The notes under the pieces: model-generated | What the model was told of the DNA's origin: nothing | Databases searched by the model: none | What the model saw: the letters and a program-made list of their open reading frames with translations, nothing else | Origin: Aphrocallistes beatrix | Lineage: Eukaryota > Porifera > Hexactinellida > Sceptrulophora > Aphrocallistidae | Length of the DNA stretch: 64,000 nucleotides | Assembly: GCA_963281255.1 (NCBI GenBank) | Contig: OY725498.1 | Location: 3,968,001 to 4,032,000 of the forward strand | Reading direction: 5' to 3' | Program-made: the position numbers and the translations under genes | In this document: positions 41,151 to 51,155 of the stretch, in pieces | Layout of the letters: each line of letters opens with the position of its first letter | How positions within the stretch are numbered: the first letter of the stretch is position 1

Positions 41151-44100
41151 TATTGATTTAATTGAATAAATTCTTTGTGTTAGCGTAAATATGTATGGAA
41201 TAAAGAGACCTTCAAACAAAGACACAGAAGAAGATCTCTTAAAATTCCAACAAGAATTCGTAGAGAAACTCAACAATGATCCTAGCTTCAAATCTAACAT
41301 CTCAGTGGAACTGATCAAGCAGCGAACGAAGGAGGATGCTAAATCAGTCCCTGAGAAAACTGAGAATGAAGTGGAGGAGAAGATGGAACAACACGACTTT
41401 ACTCTACCCTCGCTACTCCGGAGAGTGACAGAAACCGCGAACACACACGAGCACGTATTCCCCCAAGAATCTAACCTCCCCTTCCCCAAAGCGATCGGAA
41501 TCGACCTAAAGTCCCTCCAGCAGTCAGCTGTTATAGACACACGCGCTAAGAAGAAGAGCTTATTCGCATTACACATGGAAAAACAAGGGAAGGGAATAGC
41601 ACCGGATGATAAGCTTAATTTCCCTACTCCATATGGTCAAGATATACCACATGATGTCATGGATACGAATATGGGTGCTAAGAATGTTATGGGAATGTCT
41701 ATCATCACTGGAGAAGGACTGGCGAGTAGAGAACTCGATGCTAAGTCTGAGATTGATCAGATCCATCAGGAGAATATGGACAGACTAGCTAGGATGACAA
41801 AAGATGAAATTCTCCAGGAACAAGAGAAGATCAGAACGAGCCTTGATCCGAATTTGTTAGATTTCCTCAAAAACCGGAAACGAAAACAGAACACAACACA
41901 CACCCAAGAAATGGAGATTGATCCCGTGCAGACATTAGAACGAGACGGAGAGATCCAAGGACTTATCGGAGAGGCGAAGAGACAGAAGTGGAAACACTTC
42001 GATGTCTTAGAAGCAGAAAAGCTGGAATGGACGCAGACCAAAAACAATGTCTCCAAAGAGGCGCGCAAGCCGAGATTCGATTTTTCCGGTAGCCTGATCA
42101 CAAGTGATGACGTCATCAGCACTGACACTGGTCTGTTCCATCACGGAGAGGACAGCGGACACCCCGGGTACACGCTGGAAGAGCTGATGCACCTCTCTGA
42201 GAGCACTTTTCAGTCTCAGAAAATGCTCAGTCTTCAGACGCTAGCTTGCATCGCTAAAAACGCTCAGAACGACAACTCTGTTCACCAGAAACTAGAAGCT
42301 AACCTTCTCAAGGTGATGGTTGATATCGGCATTCCTATGCTATTTCGCGTTGCGATGGATAATTCAACACTACCCATTCTGTGCATAGGAATTCTAGGCA
42401 TTCGGAACTTGCTGGTTAACGATATCGATGTGGAATTCCTGCACCAAGTCCAGTACTCATCTCTGGGTCTCAGTCTGCCGATGTTGAACTCTACGCTTGA
42501 GCCAGTGCGAGAGAATGAATCTGAAGACTCAGATATTGAAGTAATGCAGCAAGATTTAGTTCAGGGTCTCATTCAGACGAGCATTCTGGCTAGGATTAGA
42601 TACCTACTGCAGACTGTAAAACCTCCAGCTACCTCCGTTATCTGCTGCTTGGAAATTATTATTCACTTCGCACGCTACGCGAAATCTATCGCCATTCAAG
42701 TCGCGAATGATGAAAAGTTAATAAATGCGATTCTGGTGAACTTTCTACCTTTCGATCTCACTTTAGAAAAAGAGAACGGTTCCTATGGACAGCCATGCGT
42801 AGAAGCCATTGACCTCTTCTGCTGCCTGATACAAGCCAGCAAGACCTGTAGCACAATTCTACTCGGCAAGCACAGACTCATTGAGAAACTCATTCAGTTT
42901 GCGTTGTTAGATTTAAACGCGTTTAAAGATAAGCAAAAAGAAATTGCTCAATTTATAATCTCGAGTCTCAATTCTCTGAGGAGTTTAGCTTGCTACGGTC
43001 TCGGACTGGAGTACTTCCAATCCGGTTATGACCGCTACATATCCAAGCTACAGGGCTGCTACGGGAGATACACAGAACTCTCACAGGATGAATTCAACTG
43101 CTTAACTCTCCTAATCCACTACGTCACAGAGGTATCGCTAGCTCTTGCCTTCAGCAGAGAGCACAGAATCGAACTCTTGAATCCTATCATTGAGATAGTA
43201 CAGGGCATATGCGACAAAGCTACACTCGCTATGCAAATCGGAGTGAGCAGCTCCCAACAGAGAATATTATCAGCTATCTACAACCTGTTCTCTACCCTCG
43301 TGTCCAAGCCCGTAGTGAACAAGTTCAACTCTCCTGTAGATATTATGTCTAGCTTCGAAACTATCACTACAGTTCAATACACAAAGTTATGCCAAAGCAA
43401 AGCCATGAGGCATATCTTCACCAGTTTTTTACAGCTATCATCTGGTTTAGAGAAATGTAGTGCAACTTCCTGTGTTAAATCTCTCCTAAGGAATAAGAGT
43501 GTAGAGAGTGAGTATATCACAACAACAGATCTGATTTACAGTTTGATTCGTTTCAATAATTCAGCTTCTAAGCAGCTGGTGCATCTGAAGATAAAATCAT
43601 TTCTCAACCTGTCTGGACTATACCAATTGGTTGTTAACTATTTCCAGAATTTGGTCGCACAGAATAACACACTCAAAGCGTCACCAGCATTCTTCCTATT
43701 AGAAATTCCAATTATCTATAAAATACTCGTTTCCTGTCAGAGTGAGCTCGATACTAATCCGCGTGAGAGACAGCTGATCCACAATGTACTCTTCTGCCTC
43801 ATTGTCTGGCTACATCCGGGTCAAGAATGCTACCTGAAGGATATCCTCCAAACTTTCATTTTTTCACCCAAATTCTACCAACCAAATGATTCTACTGCGT
43901 TGACGAACGATGAACTGAAATCCATTAAATTCACTTACAATTCATTACTGCAGTTTTTGAATGTGAACGAAGTATCCATTGACTATTCCAACAATCGTTA
44001 CAATAGAAGTAGAGTCGATCTCGACTCCCTCGCTCTCCCATCTTTCCATTCGCCATTATTCCCCATAGACTGGATAACGATGCCGATATTCGTCCTTTAC

Positions 44101-47100
44101 AACAAAGAGGAATCCAAGCCTAACATTCCAGGCGGGTTTCACACCAACGTGCGGTTTCTAACAGATTGCCTCAAGTTCTACAACTACGTCGAGTTTAACG
44201 GTACACCCTCCCTCAGCTGCATACAGCCGAGTTCTCGCGTCGCTAGAATATTGCTGGCATTCCTGCTGGGAGATATGTTCCTAACCGACGAGATTAACAC
44301 TGAGCTTTCTAAGACGTTAGAGTTGTACTCGAATCAGGATTTCATCAGTAATCTCGATTTCTCAGGGTCGATACAAGGTGTCACTGATTTCGTAGAGTTG
44401 TACGCTGAGCTCTGTTCGCACTTCACTTCGGTTTCTTTCGGGGATCCAACCTATGCACTGTTCCTACTCCTCCCTCTGATATCCAACCCATCCACACACA
44501 TCAAACTCATAATCTGGAAAAACAACATGGATATCTTCAGGCTATTCCCTATTCCTATTTCCAGTATTTCCCTTCCAATCAAGAGGCTGTTACATCCCCA
44601 TGAGACTGACATCCATGTGCTGGCCAGCATGATACAAGCTCTGATTCAGGAGAAAATCAGGTTAACCTGGTCTCCCGTATTCTATCTGATGGCTGTGCAC
44701 CACATCCGAGCGTTTATTTCTAGAGAACCGAGGGATTCGAACGAGAAAGCGATCGGAATCAATCTCTTGAATGCACTGCTAAAGGCTAGCGAGAAACTGA
44801 GGGAAGACTTCGTGCGGTACAGTGAAGAGTTGAGTGTTAGTGGTAGGGCTTTCAAGAAATCGGAGCTCTCCTCTCACCGACTCCTCGTTAGTTCTGTGTA
44901 TGAGGAGGCGATGCTGGGTTCTGAGATGTTCGGGCGGGAAGCAGAGAAGATTAGCGGTTTGATTGAGTTCGTTTGATTTTAGGTTTGGAAAAAGAATATT
45001 ATTTGCTGATCAATTGCTTTCATATATACAGGAATTCATTTTCATTAAAGTTTTAATAAATTTTGATAAAACCTTATAGTTTTTTATACAAATCAGACAA
45101 GTATTTAGTCGTAAAATTTATGTACTTGAGGGACTGCGAAATCTAACAGTCCGATTTCTACCTTTTTATGTGTAGAATGACTAGAATATGTTTAAAGTGT
45201 AGAAGTTTCCATCAACTAATTCACATAAAATATAGGAAATATCCATACTATTAAAAACTAAGACTACTGAAATGTACCACAGTGGTACAACTTTGGCTTC
45301 TTTCCCATTGAAAATGGCTGGAGACATCCGCGATATCGCGTTTTCGATAATCTAGGGTTAAAACTCGATTAATGTGTATATAGTACAAGTATATGTGTAT
45401 ACATATACGTATATAGGCGCCCGAAAAGCGGCTCCGGCGGACACAAAGTGTCCGCCAGCCGCGCAGCGCAAGCAAGCGAAGCGGGCTTGTAAGTATAAAT
45501 CACGAATGTTCCATGTGTCCTATTCTCTTTAATCAAACAATTTATAAATTTAAGATCGAAATGTAGAAAATGTGCTATTTGATCCAAGAGAAATCTTTGC
45601 GAGTTATCCTAACCAAATTTGTATCGTGATTTTGAAAGTGTTGAATCAAATAATCCCTTGTCTCAACCCCGATTTCAGGATGAGTTCTTCCCTTCGACTT
45701 GTTGAGGCAATGCGTCTTGTCTTTGTCACTGAAACAATAAAACCCTTTCTTTTGATTAAAAATGAACTGATCAACTCTAAAGTGACTCGGGACTCCGAGG
45801 CATACTTCTAACTCTTTAACAACTCGATACGGATCTGCAATGAACAATTCTCCATCTACAAAACAGAACTGATCCAAATCGAAATGTTCTAACCATGTGG
45901 AAATGTAGAAGTCATATTCAGAAGTTTGAATGAATATGGGGAGAGAGTGAGTTTCGAGGATCATGGAGTCAAATGATGGGAGAGGTTCAGCTTGGTCTCT
46001 TAACCTCTGCAAACTCCATTCCACATATTCTGATATAGCTCTTGTGATGGGATCTCTCATCATCACGATAAACTTAGTCGAATCATTGGCATTGCGAAAA
46101 TTTTTAATTCCCAGGACTGATTTCAATTTTATGAGTGCTTCAGGCGTTCTAATATACTGCGGACTCTTCTCGATATTGATAGTACCAGGACTTCTAGGCG
46201 GAAAAGATTCCAAATACCACTGCAAACCCTCTGTTTCGTAGTACTGGTCGAAGTAATTCACTTCGACCTGAGCTCCTTGTATCGAAGGGTGCATGAGGAG
46301 GAAGTTCATGAGGGCTCTGGTGCCCGCTTTACCGAATCCGAGTATAATGGCTTGAGGGAACCTATCCGCTAGCCTCATTGCGGGCTCGCAGTCTTGCACT
46401 CGCTTACTCGGTTCTTGACATGAAATGTTTACCGTTGATAGGACGTTTGTGGCTGTGTTTATTTGCTTGGAAAGAGATTGGAACTTAGTCGAAGGTCTCG
46501 ACTTCCAATAGAGAATAGAAATAATAGAGAAGACAAAGATGAAAATAAAGATGCACCTTTTACAAGAGTGAATTCTCCGTGGCATTCTCAACTACCCAAG
46601 TTCTGCATTGTAGATTATTTTATAAGTAAAAGGCTGTATAGAGCATATATAAACTAGCAGTTGTGGTCAATTAATTTTATATCAAACCTCAAGTGATTCT
46701 GCAGTCTAATTCACTCTCAACAATATGACTCAGTTCAATTCAATTTGTTCTATATAACTAAGCAATAGTTGAACAAGTTTAATTATTATTAGTAATCACG
46801 AGGTTATAACTGCTGGTAACGAGACTAAATTGTGGAGATTTATTCTAAAACATAGAAATTAGTATTTTTTAATTGCATTGAACTCAACGCGTTCGTTTAG
46901 ATTGAAATTCCAGACTCAAATTAGATGCACTTTGTGTAGCTTCCACTCTTGATATTTAAATCTCTTAATTAATCCTTACTATTAAAACTCGATTAATATT
47001 TATATATATATATATGTATATCTCACAGAAAGCTGATTTTTGGCATGTGGGAGTCTTTTGGCTATGGCTCCACTAAGTTCTGAGCTCTGACGAAAAAGTC

Positions 47101-50100
47101 GACTCATCATGAAATTATGACGTCATTGTCACCTTTTTATAATTAGAAATTTCAGTTTTTCGACTATAACTCAGCCATTTTAGGTGATAGAAGTAGTATT
47201 CTGGGGATAGAATATTCCAATTTCTAGAACGCCAGTGTTAAATCTGTTTCTATTTCGATAGAATTCTTTATGGCACACAACTCGAATCAACATCAACAAG
47301 AGCAATAATGGAGATATGTACATGTTAAGCGGATTAACTCACTGTCAGCACATCCAATGAGATCGTATCCAGCAGCACACTCCTCTGTAGGGTAGAAATA
47401 CCGCAGACACTGCTCCGAGAAGAACTCTCCATCTGCACAGTACAAGATCCCGTACAGCCCTGACCTCCTTACTCGGCTGATGTCTGGCGCACACTTCTTA
47501 TCGAAAGCCTTTCCGAATCCCAACCCTAACATGAATGGTAATTATCTCTATCCTGTGTATTCGGTGCTAAAGACAGATCTTGTCTGATGTGTTTATGCTT
47601 AAATTCTTGCAATATAATCACTAATAAGCTACGTAAGCTTCTGAATTATCATTGTGAAACCAAGTGTGCAGAATAATTGTATGAATTAAAATTAGAACAT
47701 CTCCATATATGACTCGAATAGAATTTACTATGTGTCTGTAATCATGACAGTTTTGCATATGATCGAAAACTGCAAGCTCGATTTCTTAACCAATGCTAAC
47801 ATTAAATATTTTGCCCAAATTGTACTGTTGATAGAGGAAATAGTTAGGGAGGGACATATTCAGAAGTTTATCAGCTGAAGAGGTGCGGTAACGGTGAGGA
47901 AAATTTTGTAGTATCGTGTAATATGTACCTAGGTCCCTGCACAGCCTGTCCATGTTACTCTGGGTGTAGAGGGTGGAGCAGCAAGGAACACTCCATCTCC
48001 CTCCATGGAACAACTCCGTGTAGTACCACTTCACACCTGGTTCTCTAGCGCCTGTGTATTCCTTCCACACACGAATCTACATACAATCATCATTTTTTTA
48101 ATTCGCTAGCTTGTAATGCTAGTTAAAATGGAGACATGATGAGTGGGAAATACTCTTGTCCTCTTAGTCTTTATAAACCCTCCTTTGCATAGAGTTATTG
48201 GAGTTACTCTTGGTCTAGTTTCATACATGACAACTGAGTTTTTGGCGGGCCGTCCCGCTTTTTCACTCTTCTATAGAGCTAATTTTCATGAAATTTCCCT
48301 ATTATGTCCCGGTTTTTTTATTCCATGTACGTATAATACTTTTCTATTGCGTCCCGCCATGTTCCGCGAAATTCAACGCCGCGTCCCGCTTTTACCATGG
48401 CTCAAGTTGGCATGCATGCCGTTAAACTAGAGTTAGGCAGTTTAGTGACTAAATATATTATGTATTACTTCCAATAAAAACTTTCCCTTACTTCCTCGAA
48501 TAGTAGCCGAGGCATTATAATTTTATTTTTAGTGCAACTCCTATAGGGAGATGCCCTTATGGCATGGACTGAGTATCTACGTACATATTTTCACACCTTT
48601 TGAAAAATTCTTATTTTGAGCTAAAAGCGAGCTCACAACGGCTATTATAGGGTATTTTAATATGTAGATTCCAAATTCCACACTTGGAATGCCCTAAAAT
48701 GAGTATTTCCCGATGTATTCCGATGTTCACATTTCATTTTCCTTCGAGTCACTTCATGAAGCTGCACTATCGGTCTGTCGACCGACATTTTCATAGTATA
48801 ATGCATTGGTTCTCAGCCCTAGAGTGTCGTACTATAAATATAAGAGGTCCACAAGATAGGTTGAGAACCACTGTATAATGGTACGGTATGCACTCTCATT
48901 GATTAGAACCAACCTCTCTCTCAGGTCTCGGGACAGTACAGCTGATACCCACGTCCCATGCATGGTCATACCCACAGCTGGAGTAGCTCCATCTGCTGTG
49001 CTCGCAGTCCAACAGAGAGTCTGTCTCTTCTAAGGAGTTAACACAGTCAAAGTCCCCCAGCCATATCTGTCCAATTCCGCGTCCGTAGCCTGTAGCTGCG
49101 GTTTGTACCACCTGAGCTCTCCCCAGTCCCAAACTCTTACAGGCGATATCTGCATGAGCGAGAAGGAACATTTTGCCACACACGGTTCCCCAACTCTGTC
49201 GGTGGAGAACTTCCAGACGTCCCTCCCAGTAGTTGCTGCTACCTCTCAAGCGGAACTCCTAACACAGGTAAGTCATGTCAAACTTAAAACTCACAGAGAT
49301 TGGATAAAATACCTATCAATGATTTTGATACGGAAAAATGAGTATAAATTTCAAAATTTTGATTTCGCCAGAAGGAAATTGCCATAGGCAAAATTTTACA
49401 ACAATAATATATTTTTCTTCTCAATTTAAATAGCGAATAAGGATTTACTTTCATGTCGGATGATACTTATCTTATGGAGTGGAATCGAATCTAGCCGATA
49501 ATGCGAATCCAATTCGTTTTAAGATCTCGCCAATATATCGGCGGCCGACATATAAATACGTAATTCCTAAAAATAGAACTTTGCTATTAGAATTATTAGA
49601 CTCTCGCGGCCATTTAATTTTTGAATAATTAACATGTATTTAGCTTAATAGTACGAATTTTTATGCTCACTGACATTACTACTTTTCGTCGCCAGGTACT
49701 GAGTCCTCGTCTTACAGTCAAGAGAAGCTAACTCATTCACATCTGTAGCTTTCTGCTTCCAGCTTTTATGATAACATTCCTTCAGCTCCTTTTCGATTCC
49801 AAGACAGTCCAGCTGTCTCATAATAGCGGCAGTAGATCGACCTAATAGACTAGCATTGTAGTCAGGAACGGAATTCATGGCTGGGTATCCTAGCTGATGA
49901 CAGACAATTGAAGCTTCTTTCTCATCCCAACCTTCTCCAGATATGTAGTACCAGGCCCCATTCAGTTTAGCCTGTACTAGACCTGCGTGTAGTATGCCGT
50001 GTTCGTTTCTGTATTCATTCTCCCCTGTGCTATCCCATTCTACCAGCTGTAACTGTAGTTCTACAAGGAGAGAATGCTATAAATAGAGACCTGTAGTGTT

Positions 50101-50681
50101 TTGTTGGAATTCATAACATAAAAAAAATTTAACAGATATTTGTATGTATTTTAATATACAGCTGCATTTCATTTTCATTCATTTCAACTCTAAAGAATAA
50201 AGAGAGATGTTCTGGAGGAAATATGACATAATTTTAATCACAAACCATTGACTCGTCTGGGCATCGGTCGAGAGCATTCCACCCACACATCATCAGCATG
50301 GGAACAGGTCGGACTGATCTGGTAATAGCCCCCGTGCCTACACTCACTCAGCCTCTCTTCACCATTGCAGTACACGAACCCCAGCAGAATAGGCAGGCCT
50401 GTCACTATCTTGTCTCGAGGAGCTCTCCTCCCATCCGACGCGTAGCCGAAACCTATCTCGTTGCACACAGGCCGTGTCTCGTAACTGGTCCACCCATCCC
50501 AGCAGATGGTCCCCCAGGTTGAGTTGTAGTATATCTCTACGCGTCCCAGCTGATACTGCGTGTTGTAGTATTGGGAATATCGGAATTCCCTGTCACTTAG
50601 CCTTACATCTCCATCTTGAGGAGGATGTAGGGACGTTTCTACTGTAACTAAAAGTCCACACAAAATAACTAGTAACAACAT
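37469..50681 (-). CDS. LOXL2: Lysyl oxidase-like protein with four SRCR domains (LOXL2/3/4 type), eight exons
   Basis: Exons read by eye: 50681-50246, 50060-49675, 49258-48914, 48076-47929, 47525-47343, 39204-38997, 38642-38309, 37606-37469 (stop TAA at 37469-37471). Every junction has GT-AG ends and matching phase, giving 725 residues (vertebrate LOXL2 is about 774). Exon 1 codes a signal peptide and SRCR1, exon 2 SRCR2, exon 3 SRCR3, exons 4-5 SRCR4 ('CRDLGLGFGKAFDKKCAP'). Exons 6-8 code the catalytic domain. The copper site 'WIWHNCHKHFHSMEVF' and 'GHKASFCLED' (quinone Lys) are intact, as is the Tyr in 'GDSYGAELDCQW'. The enzyme oxidises lysines of collagens for cross-linking, outside the cell. 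The join 47343/39204 restores 'IGCADKVPDLV', matching the SRCR4-catalytic boundary of the family. Its 8.1-kb fifth intron encloses three genes. Confidence 0.88.
38129..38248 (+). mobile_element. MITE with CATAC ends, copy 3 (internally deleted), in LOXL intron 7
   Basis: Begins 'catacatgccaactgtcccg', ends 'ctcaagttggcatgtatg'. It is 120 bp against about 197 bp for copy 1. Flanks CGTATA and CGTCTA match in five of six bases. Confidence 0.75.
39259..39309. repeat. Short hairpin resembling a Tigger-like MITE
   Basis: 'cagtgaaacccgttactatg' and the inverse 'catagtaacgggttt' form a hairpin around a short spacer, directly beside a hAT-like insertion. It may be a minimal or truncated MITE inside the large LOXL intron. 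Confidence 0.5.
39318..39466. mobile_element. hAT-like MITE in LOXL intron 5, left end clipped
   Basis: The exact 8-bp repeat CCTTAGGG flanks it (39310-39317 and 39467-39474). The right end 'ggttgagaaccactg' is a standard hAT terminus; the left end 'tttcaaccttttttgg' lacks the first bases of the inverse. Inside are four 'gtggacccctt'-type units. Confidence 0.75.
39789..40349 (+). CDS. FAIM: Fas apoptotic inhibitory molecule (FAIM)
   Basis: The ATG at 39789 opens 186 codons in one exon; human FAIM is 179. Family hallmarks run along the whole length: 'VHTVQLVHGTISGKRVIFFD', 'RKNWMIALVGREEF', 'YTLFVNGKRL', 'FTIGNEPALLRSFSSG' and 'KKEGIVYQLYTG'. FAIM is a small cytosolic all-beta protein that counters death-receptor signalling and limits protein aggregation under stress. 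No signal peptide or zinc motif is present. A polyadenylation hexamer AATAAA follows at 40500-40505 (ATTAAA at 40370). It lies on the opposite strand inside the fifth intron of the LOXL gene. Confidence 0.93.
   Translation: MAQPSPLLKETPTATWNVLLADRVHTVQLVHGTISGKRVIFFDGVEVHRKNWMIALVGREEFKMGGKKFILSIEPDGMFFTYTLFVNGKRLDKFVQAMKKSLIVWTPTVDKSTHRVTLDKTTVDLYVDGEKIEMESEFSDEGTESYFTIGNEPALLRSFSSGVKKEGIVYQLYTGEECTLVPAQKE
40566..40877. mobile_element. Mutator-like MITE with 9-bp target duplication, copy 1
   Basis: It is flanked by exact direct repeats CAGTTGACG (40557-40565 and 40878-40886). The right end 'aaatatcagcgacgaaacat' followed by 'ccgccattc' is the imperfect inverse of the left end 'agtaaacggaagtttagtcg'. 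A second copy with its own 9-bp duplication lies at 60225-60489. Nine-bp duplications are typical of Mutator-like elements. No transposase inside. Confidence 0.85.
41079..41150. repeat. AT dinucleotide microsatellite
   Basis: An almost pure (AT)n tract of about 70 bp, interrupted only by single G and C at the ends. It lies about 40 nt upstream of the RPAP1 start codon and so falls in its promoter or 5' UTR. Length is likely variable between individuals. Confidence 0.95.
41191..44976 (+). CDS. RPAP1: RNA polymerase II-associated protein 1 (RPAP1)
   Basis: The ATG at 41191 opens 1261 codons in a single exon; human RPAP1 has about 1390. The N-terminus has the family start 'KRPSNKDTEEDLLKFQQEF'. 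The RPAP1_N-like block is 'IHQENMDRLARMTKDEILQE' followed by 'LDPNLLDFL', and the central RPAP1_C-like block is 'KPRFDFSGSL' and 'GLFHHGEDSGHPGYTLEELM'. The remaining ~900 residues form a helical repeat-like body. RPAP1 helps assemble or import RNA polymerase II and links it to Mediator. AATAAA at 45055-45060 is a good polyadenylation signal. The gene lies antisense in LOXL intron 5. Confidence 0.93.
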   Translation: MYGIKRPSNKDTEEDLLKFQQEFVEKLNNDPSFKSNISVELIKQRTKEDAKSVPEKTENEVEEKMEQHDFTLPSLLRRVTETANTHEHVFPQESNLPFPKAIGIDLKSLQQSAVIDTRAKKKSLFALHMEKQGKGIAPDDKLNFPTPYGQDIPHDVMDTNMGAKNVMGMSIITGEGLASRELDAKSEIDQIHQENMDRLARMTKDEILQEQEKIRTSLDPNLLDFLKNRKRKQNTTHTQEMEIDPVQTLERDGEIQGLIGEAKRQKWKHFDVLEAEKLEWTQTKNNVSKEARKPRFDFSGSLITSDDVISTDTGLFHHGEDSGHPGYTLEELMHLSESTFQSQKMLSLQTLACIAKNAQNDNSVHQKLEANLLKVMVDIGIPMLFRVAMDNSTLPILCIGILGIRNLLVNDIDVEFLHQVQYSSLGLSLPMLNSTLEPVRENESEDSDIEVMQQDLVQGLIQTSILARIRYLLQTVKPPATSVICCLEIIIHFARYAKSIAIQVANDEKLINAILVNFLPFDLTLEKENGSYGQPCVEAIDLFCCLIQASKTCSTILLGKHRLIEKLIQFALLDLNAFKDKQKEIAQFIISSLNSLRSLACYGLGLEYFQSGYDRYISKLQGCYGRYTELSQDEFNCLTLLIHYVTEVSLALAFSREHRIELLNPIIEIVQGICDKATLAMQIGVSSSQQRILSAIYNLFSTLVSKPVVNKFNSPVDIMSSFETITTVQYTKLCQSKAMRHIFTSFLQLSSGLEKCSATSCVKSLLRNKSVESEYITTTDLIYSLIRFNNSASKQLVHLKIKSFLNLSGLYQLVVNYFQNLVAQNNTLKASPAFFLLEIPIIYKILVSCQSELDTNPRERQLIHNVLFCLIVWLHPGQECYLKDILQTFIFSPKFYQPNDSTALTNDELKSIKFTYNSLLQFLNVNEVSIDYSNNRYNRSRVDLDSLALPSFHSPLFPIDWITMPIFVLYNKEESKPNIPGGFHTNVRFLTDCLKFYNYVEFNGTPSLSCIQPSSRVARILLAFLLGDMFLTDEINTELSKTLELYSNQDFISNLDFSGSIQGVTDFVELYAELCSHFTSVSFGDPTYALFLLLPLISNPSTHIKLIIWKNNMDIFRLFPIPISSISLPIKRLLHPHETDIHVLASMIQALIQEKIRLTWSPVFYLMAVHHIRAFISREPRDSNEKAIGINLLNALLKASEKLREDFVRYSEELSVSGRAFKKSELSSHRLLVSSVYEEAMLGSEMFGREAEKISGLIEFV
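45055..45060 (+). terminator. Polyadenylation signal of RPAP1
   Basis: AATAAA occurs 79 nt downstream of the RPAP1 stop codon, within a short AT-rich 3' UTR. Confidence 0.6.
45418..45492. repeat. GC-rich dispersed repeat, copy 2, with hairpin
   Basis: 45442-45492 repeats 16217-16267 with one difference. Here the upstream part is preserved: 'ggcggacac' and 'gtgtccgcc' form a perfect 9-bp hairpin with a 3-nt loop, followed by the 'gcgcagcgcaagcaagcg' tail. Such a hairpin near an end resembles the terminus of a mobile element, but no class can be assigned. Confidence 0.7.
45575..46585 (-). CDS. HS3ST: Heparan sulfate glucosamine 3-O-sulfotransferase
   Basis: The ATG at 46585 opens 336 codons in one exon. 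A cytoplasmic basic tail and one membrane anchor (residues ~10-30, 'CIFIFIFVFSIISILYW') mark a type II Golgi protein. The catalytic domain starts with the PAPS 5'-phosphosulfate loop 'ILGFGKAGTRAL'. It continues with 'EVNYFDQYYETEGLQWYLES', the 3'-phosphate motif 'MMRDPITRAISEY' and the family-specific end 'KKGFYCFSDKDKTHCLNKSK' then 'GRTHP'. These match the HS3ST family, which adds a 3-O-sulfate to glucosamine in heparan sulfate and so creates ligand-specific binding sites. Like LOXL it acts on extracellular matrix components, and it sits on the same strand inside LOXL intron 5; the shared theme may be coincidental. Confidence 0.9.
   Translation of the reverse strand: MPRRIHSCKRCIFIFIFVFSIISILYWKSRPSTKFQSLSKQINTATNVLSTVNISCQEPSKRVQDCEPAMRLADRFPQAIILGFGKAGTRALMNFLLMHPSIQGAQVEVNYFDQYYETEGLQWYLESFPPRSPGTINIEKSPQYIRTPEALIKLKSVLGIKNFRNANDSTKFIVMMRDPITRAISEYVEWSLQRLRDQAEPLPSFDSMILETHSLPIFIQTSEYDFYISTWLEHFDLDQFCFVDGELFIADPYRVVKELEVCLGVPSHFRVDQFIFNQKKGFYCFSDKDKTHCLNKSKGRTHPEIGVETRDYLIQHFQNHDTNLVRITRKDFSWIK
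48222..48418 (+). mobile_element. MITE with CATAC ends, copy 4, in LOXL intron 3
   Basis: Begins 'catacatgacaactgag', ends 'gctcaagttggcatgcatg'. It is 197 bp, the same size as copy 1 and with the same 'tcccgctttt' interior. No matching target duplication remains. Confidence 0.8.
48804..48872. mobile_element. Very short hAT-like MITE in LOXL intron 3
   Basis: About 70 bp with ends 'cattggttctcag' and 'ggttgagaaccact'. It is flanked by GTATAATG at 48796-48803 and 48873-48880, an exact 8-bp duplication. Confidence 0.75.
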
Positions 50682-51155
50682 TATCAATAGACTCTGGTAG
50701 GAATGCTCGTTATAGTTATTTCAATGCACTGTGTTATGTTTCAGAACTGCTAATTGTTAGTGATTAGTGGTCTACTGAGTAGATCTTAGGTCTGGAGACA
50801 ATACGAACTGATTGTCTAGCTTTATCAATATATTGTCTAGTATTGTATAATAATGAACGAGTGCAGTCATGTAATTATGAACAGATTCAGATGCAAGACA
50901 CTGGAACAACTTTCTGAAATGATATTATTTAATATCTATTTTCTCAATGGAAAGAAACAGTGCTGAAACTTCTAAAAATAAGCCTAACGGATAGGAAATT
51001 TGAGACAATCTAAAATACGCAGATTGTTGCTGTATACTACAAAGTAACTGTGGTTTTATTCCACCATAATACATGCATGTACTATTATACTATTTCATCC
51101 TCATTTTTCACAAGCAGATAAATACACTCATTGTCTATTCATTGGTACACGTAGT

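Larger units (their letters stand above)
39205..47342 (-). other. Fifth intron of the LOXL gene (8138 nt), hosting three complete genes
   Basis: The donor is GTGAGT at 47342-47337 after '...GGATGTGCTGACA'; the acceptor 'gctttacag' ends at 39205. Phase 1 on both sides. Inside lie FAIM (+), RPAP1 (+), HS3ST (-), a Mutator-like MITE, a hAT-like MITE, an AT microsatellite and a GC-rich repeat. The other six introns of the gene are 185-837 nt, so this one stands out. The nested genes could have moved in, or the intron could have grown around them. Confidence 0.8.
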
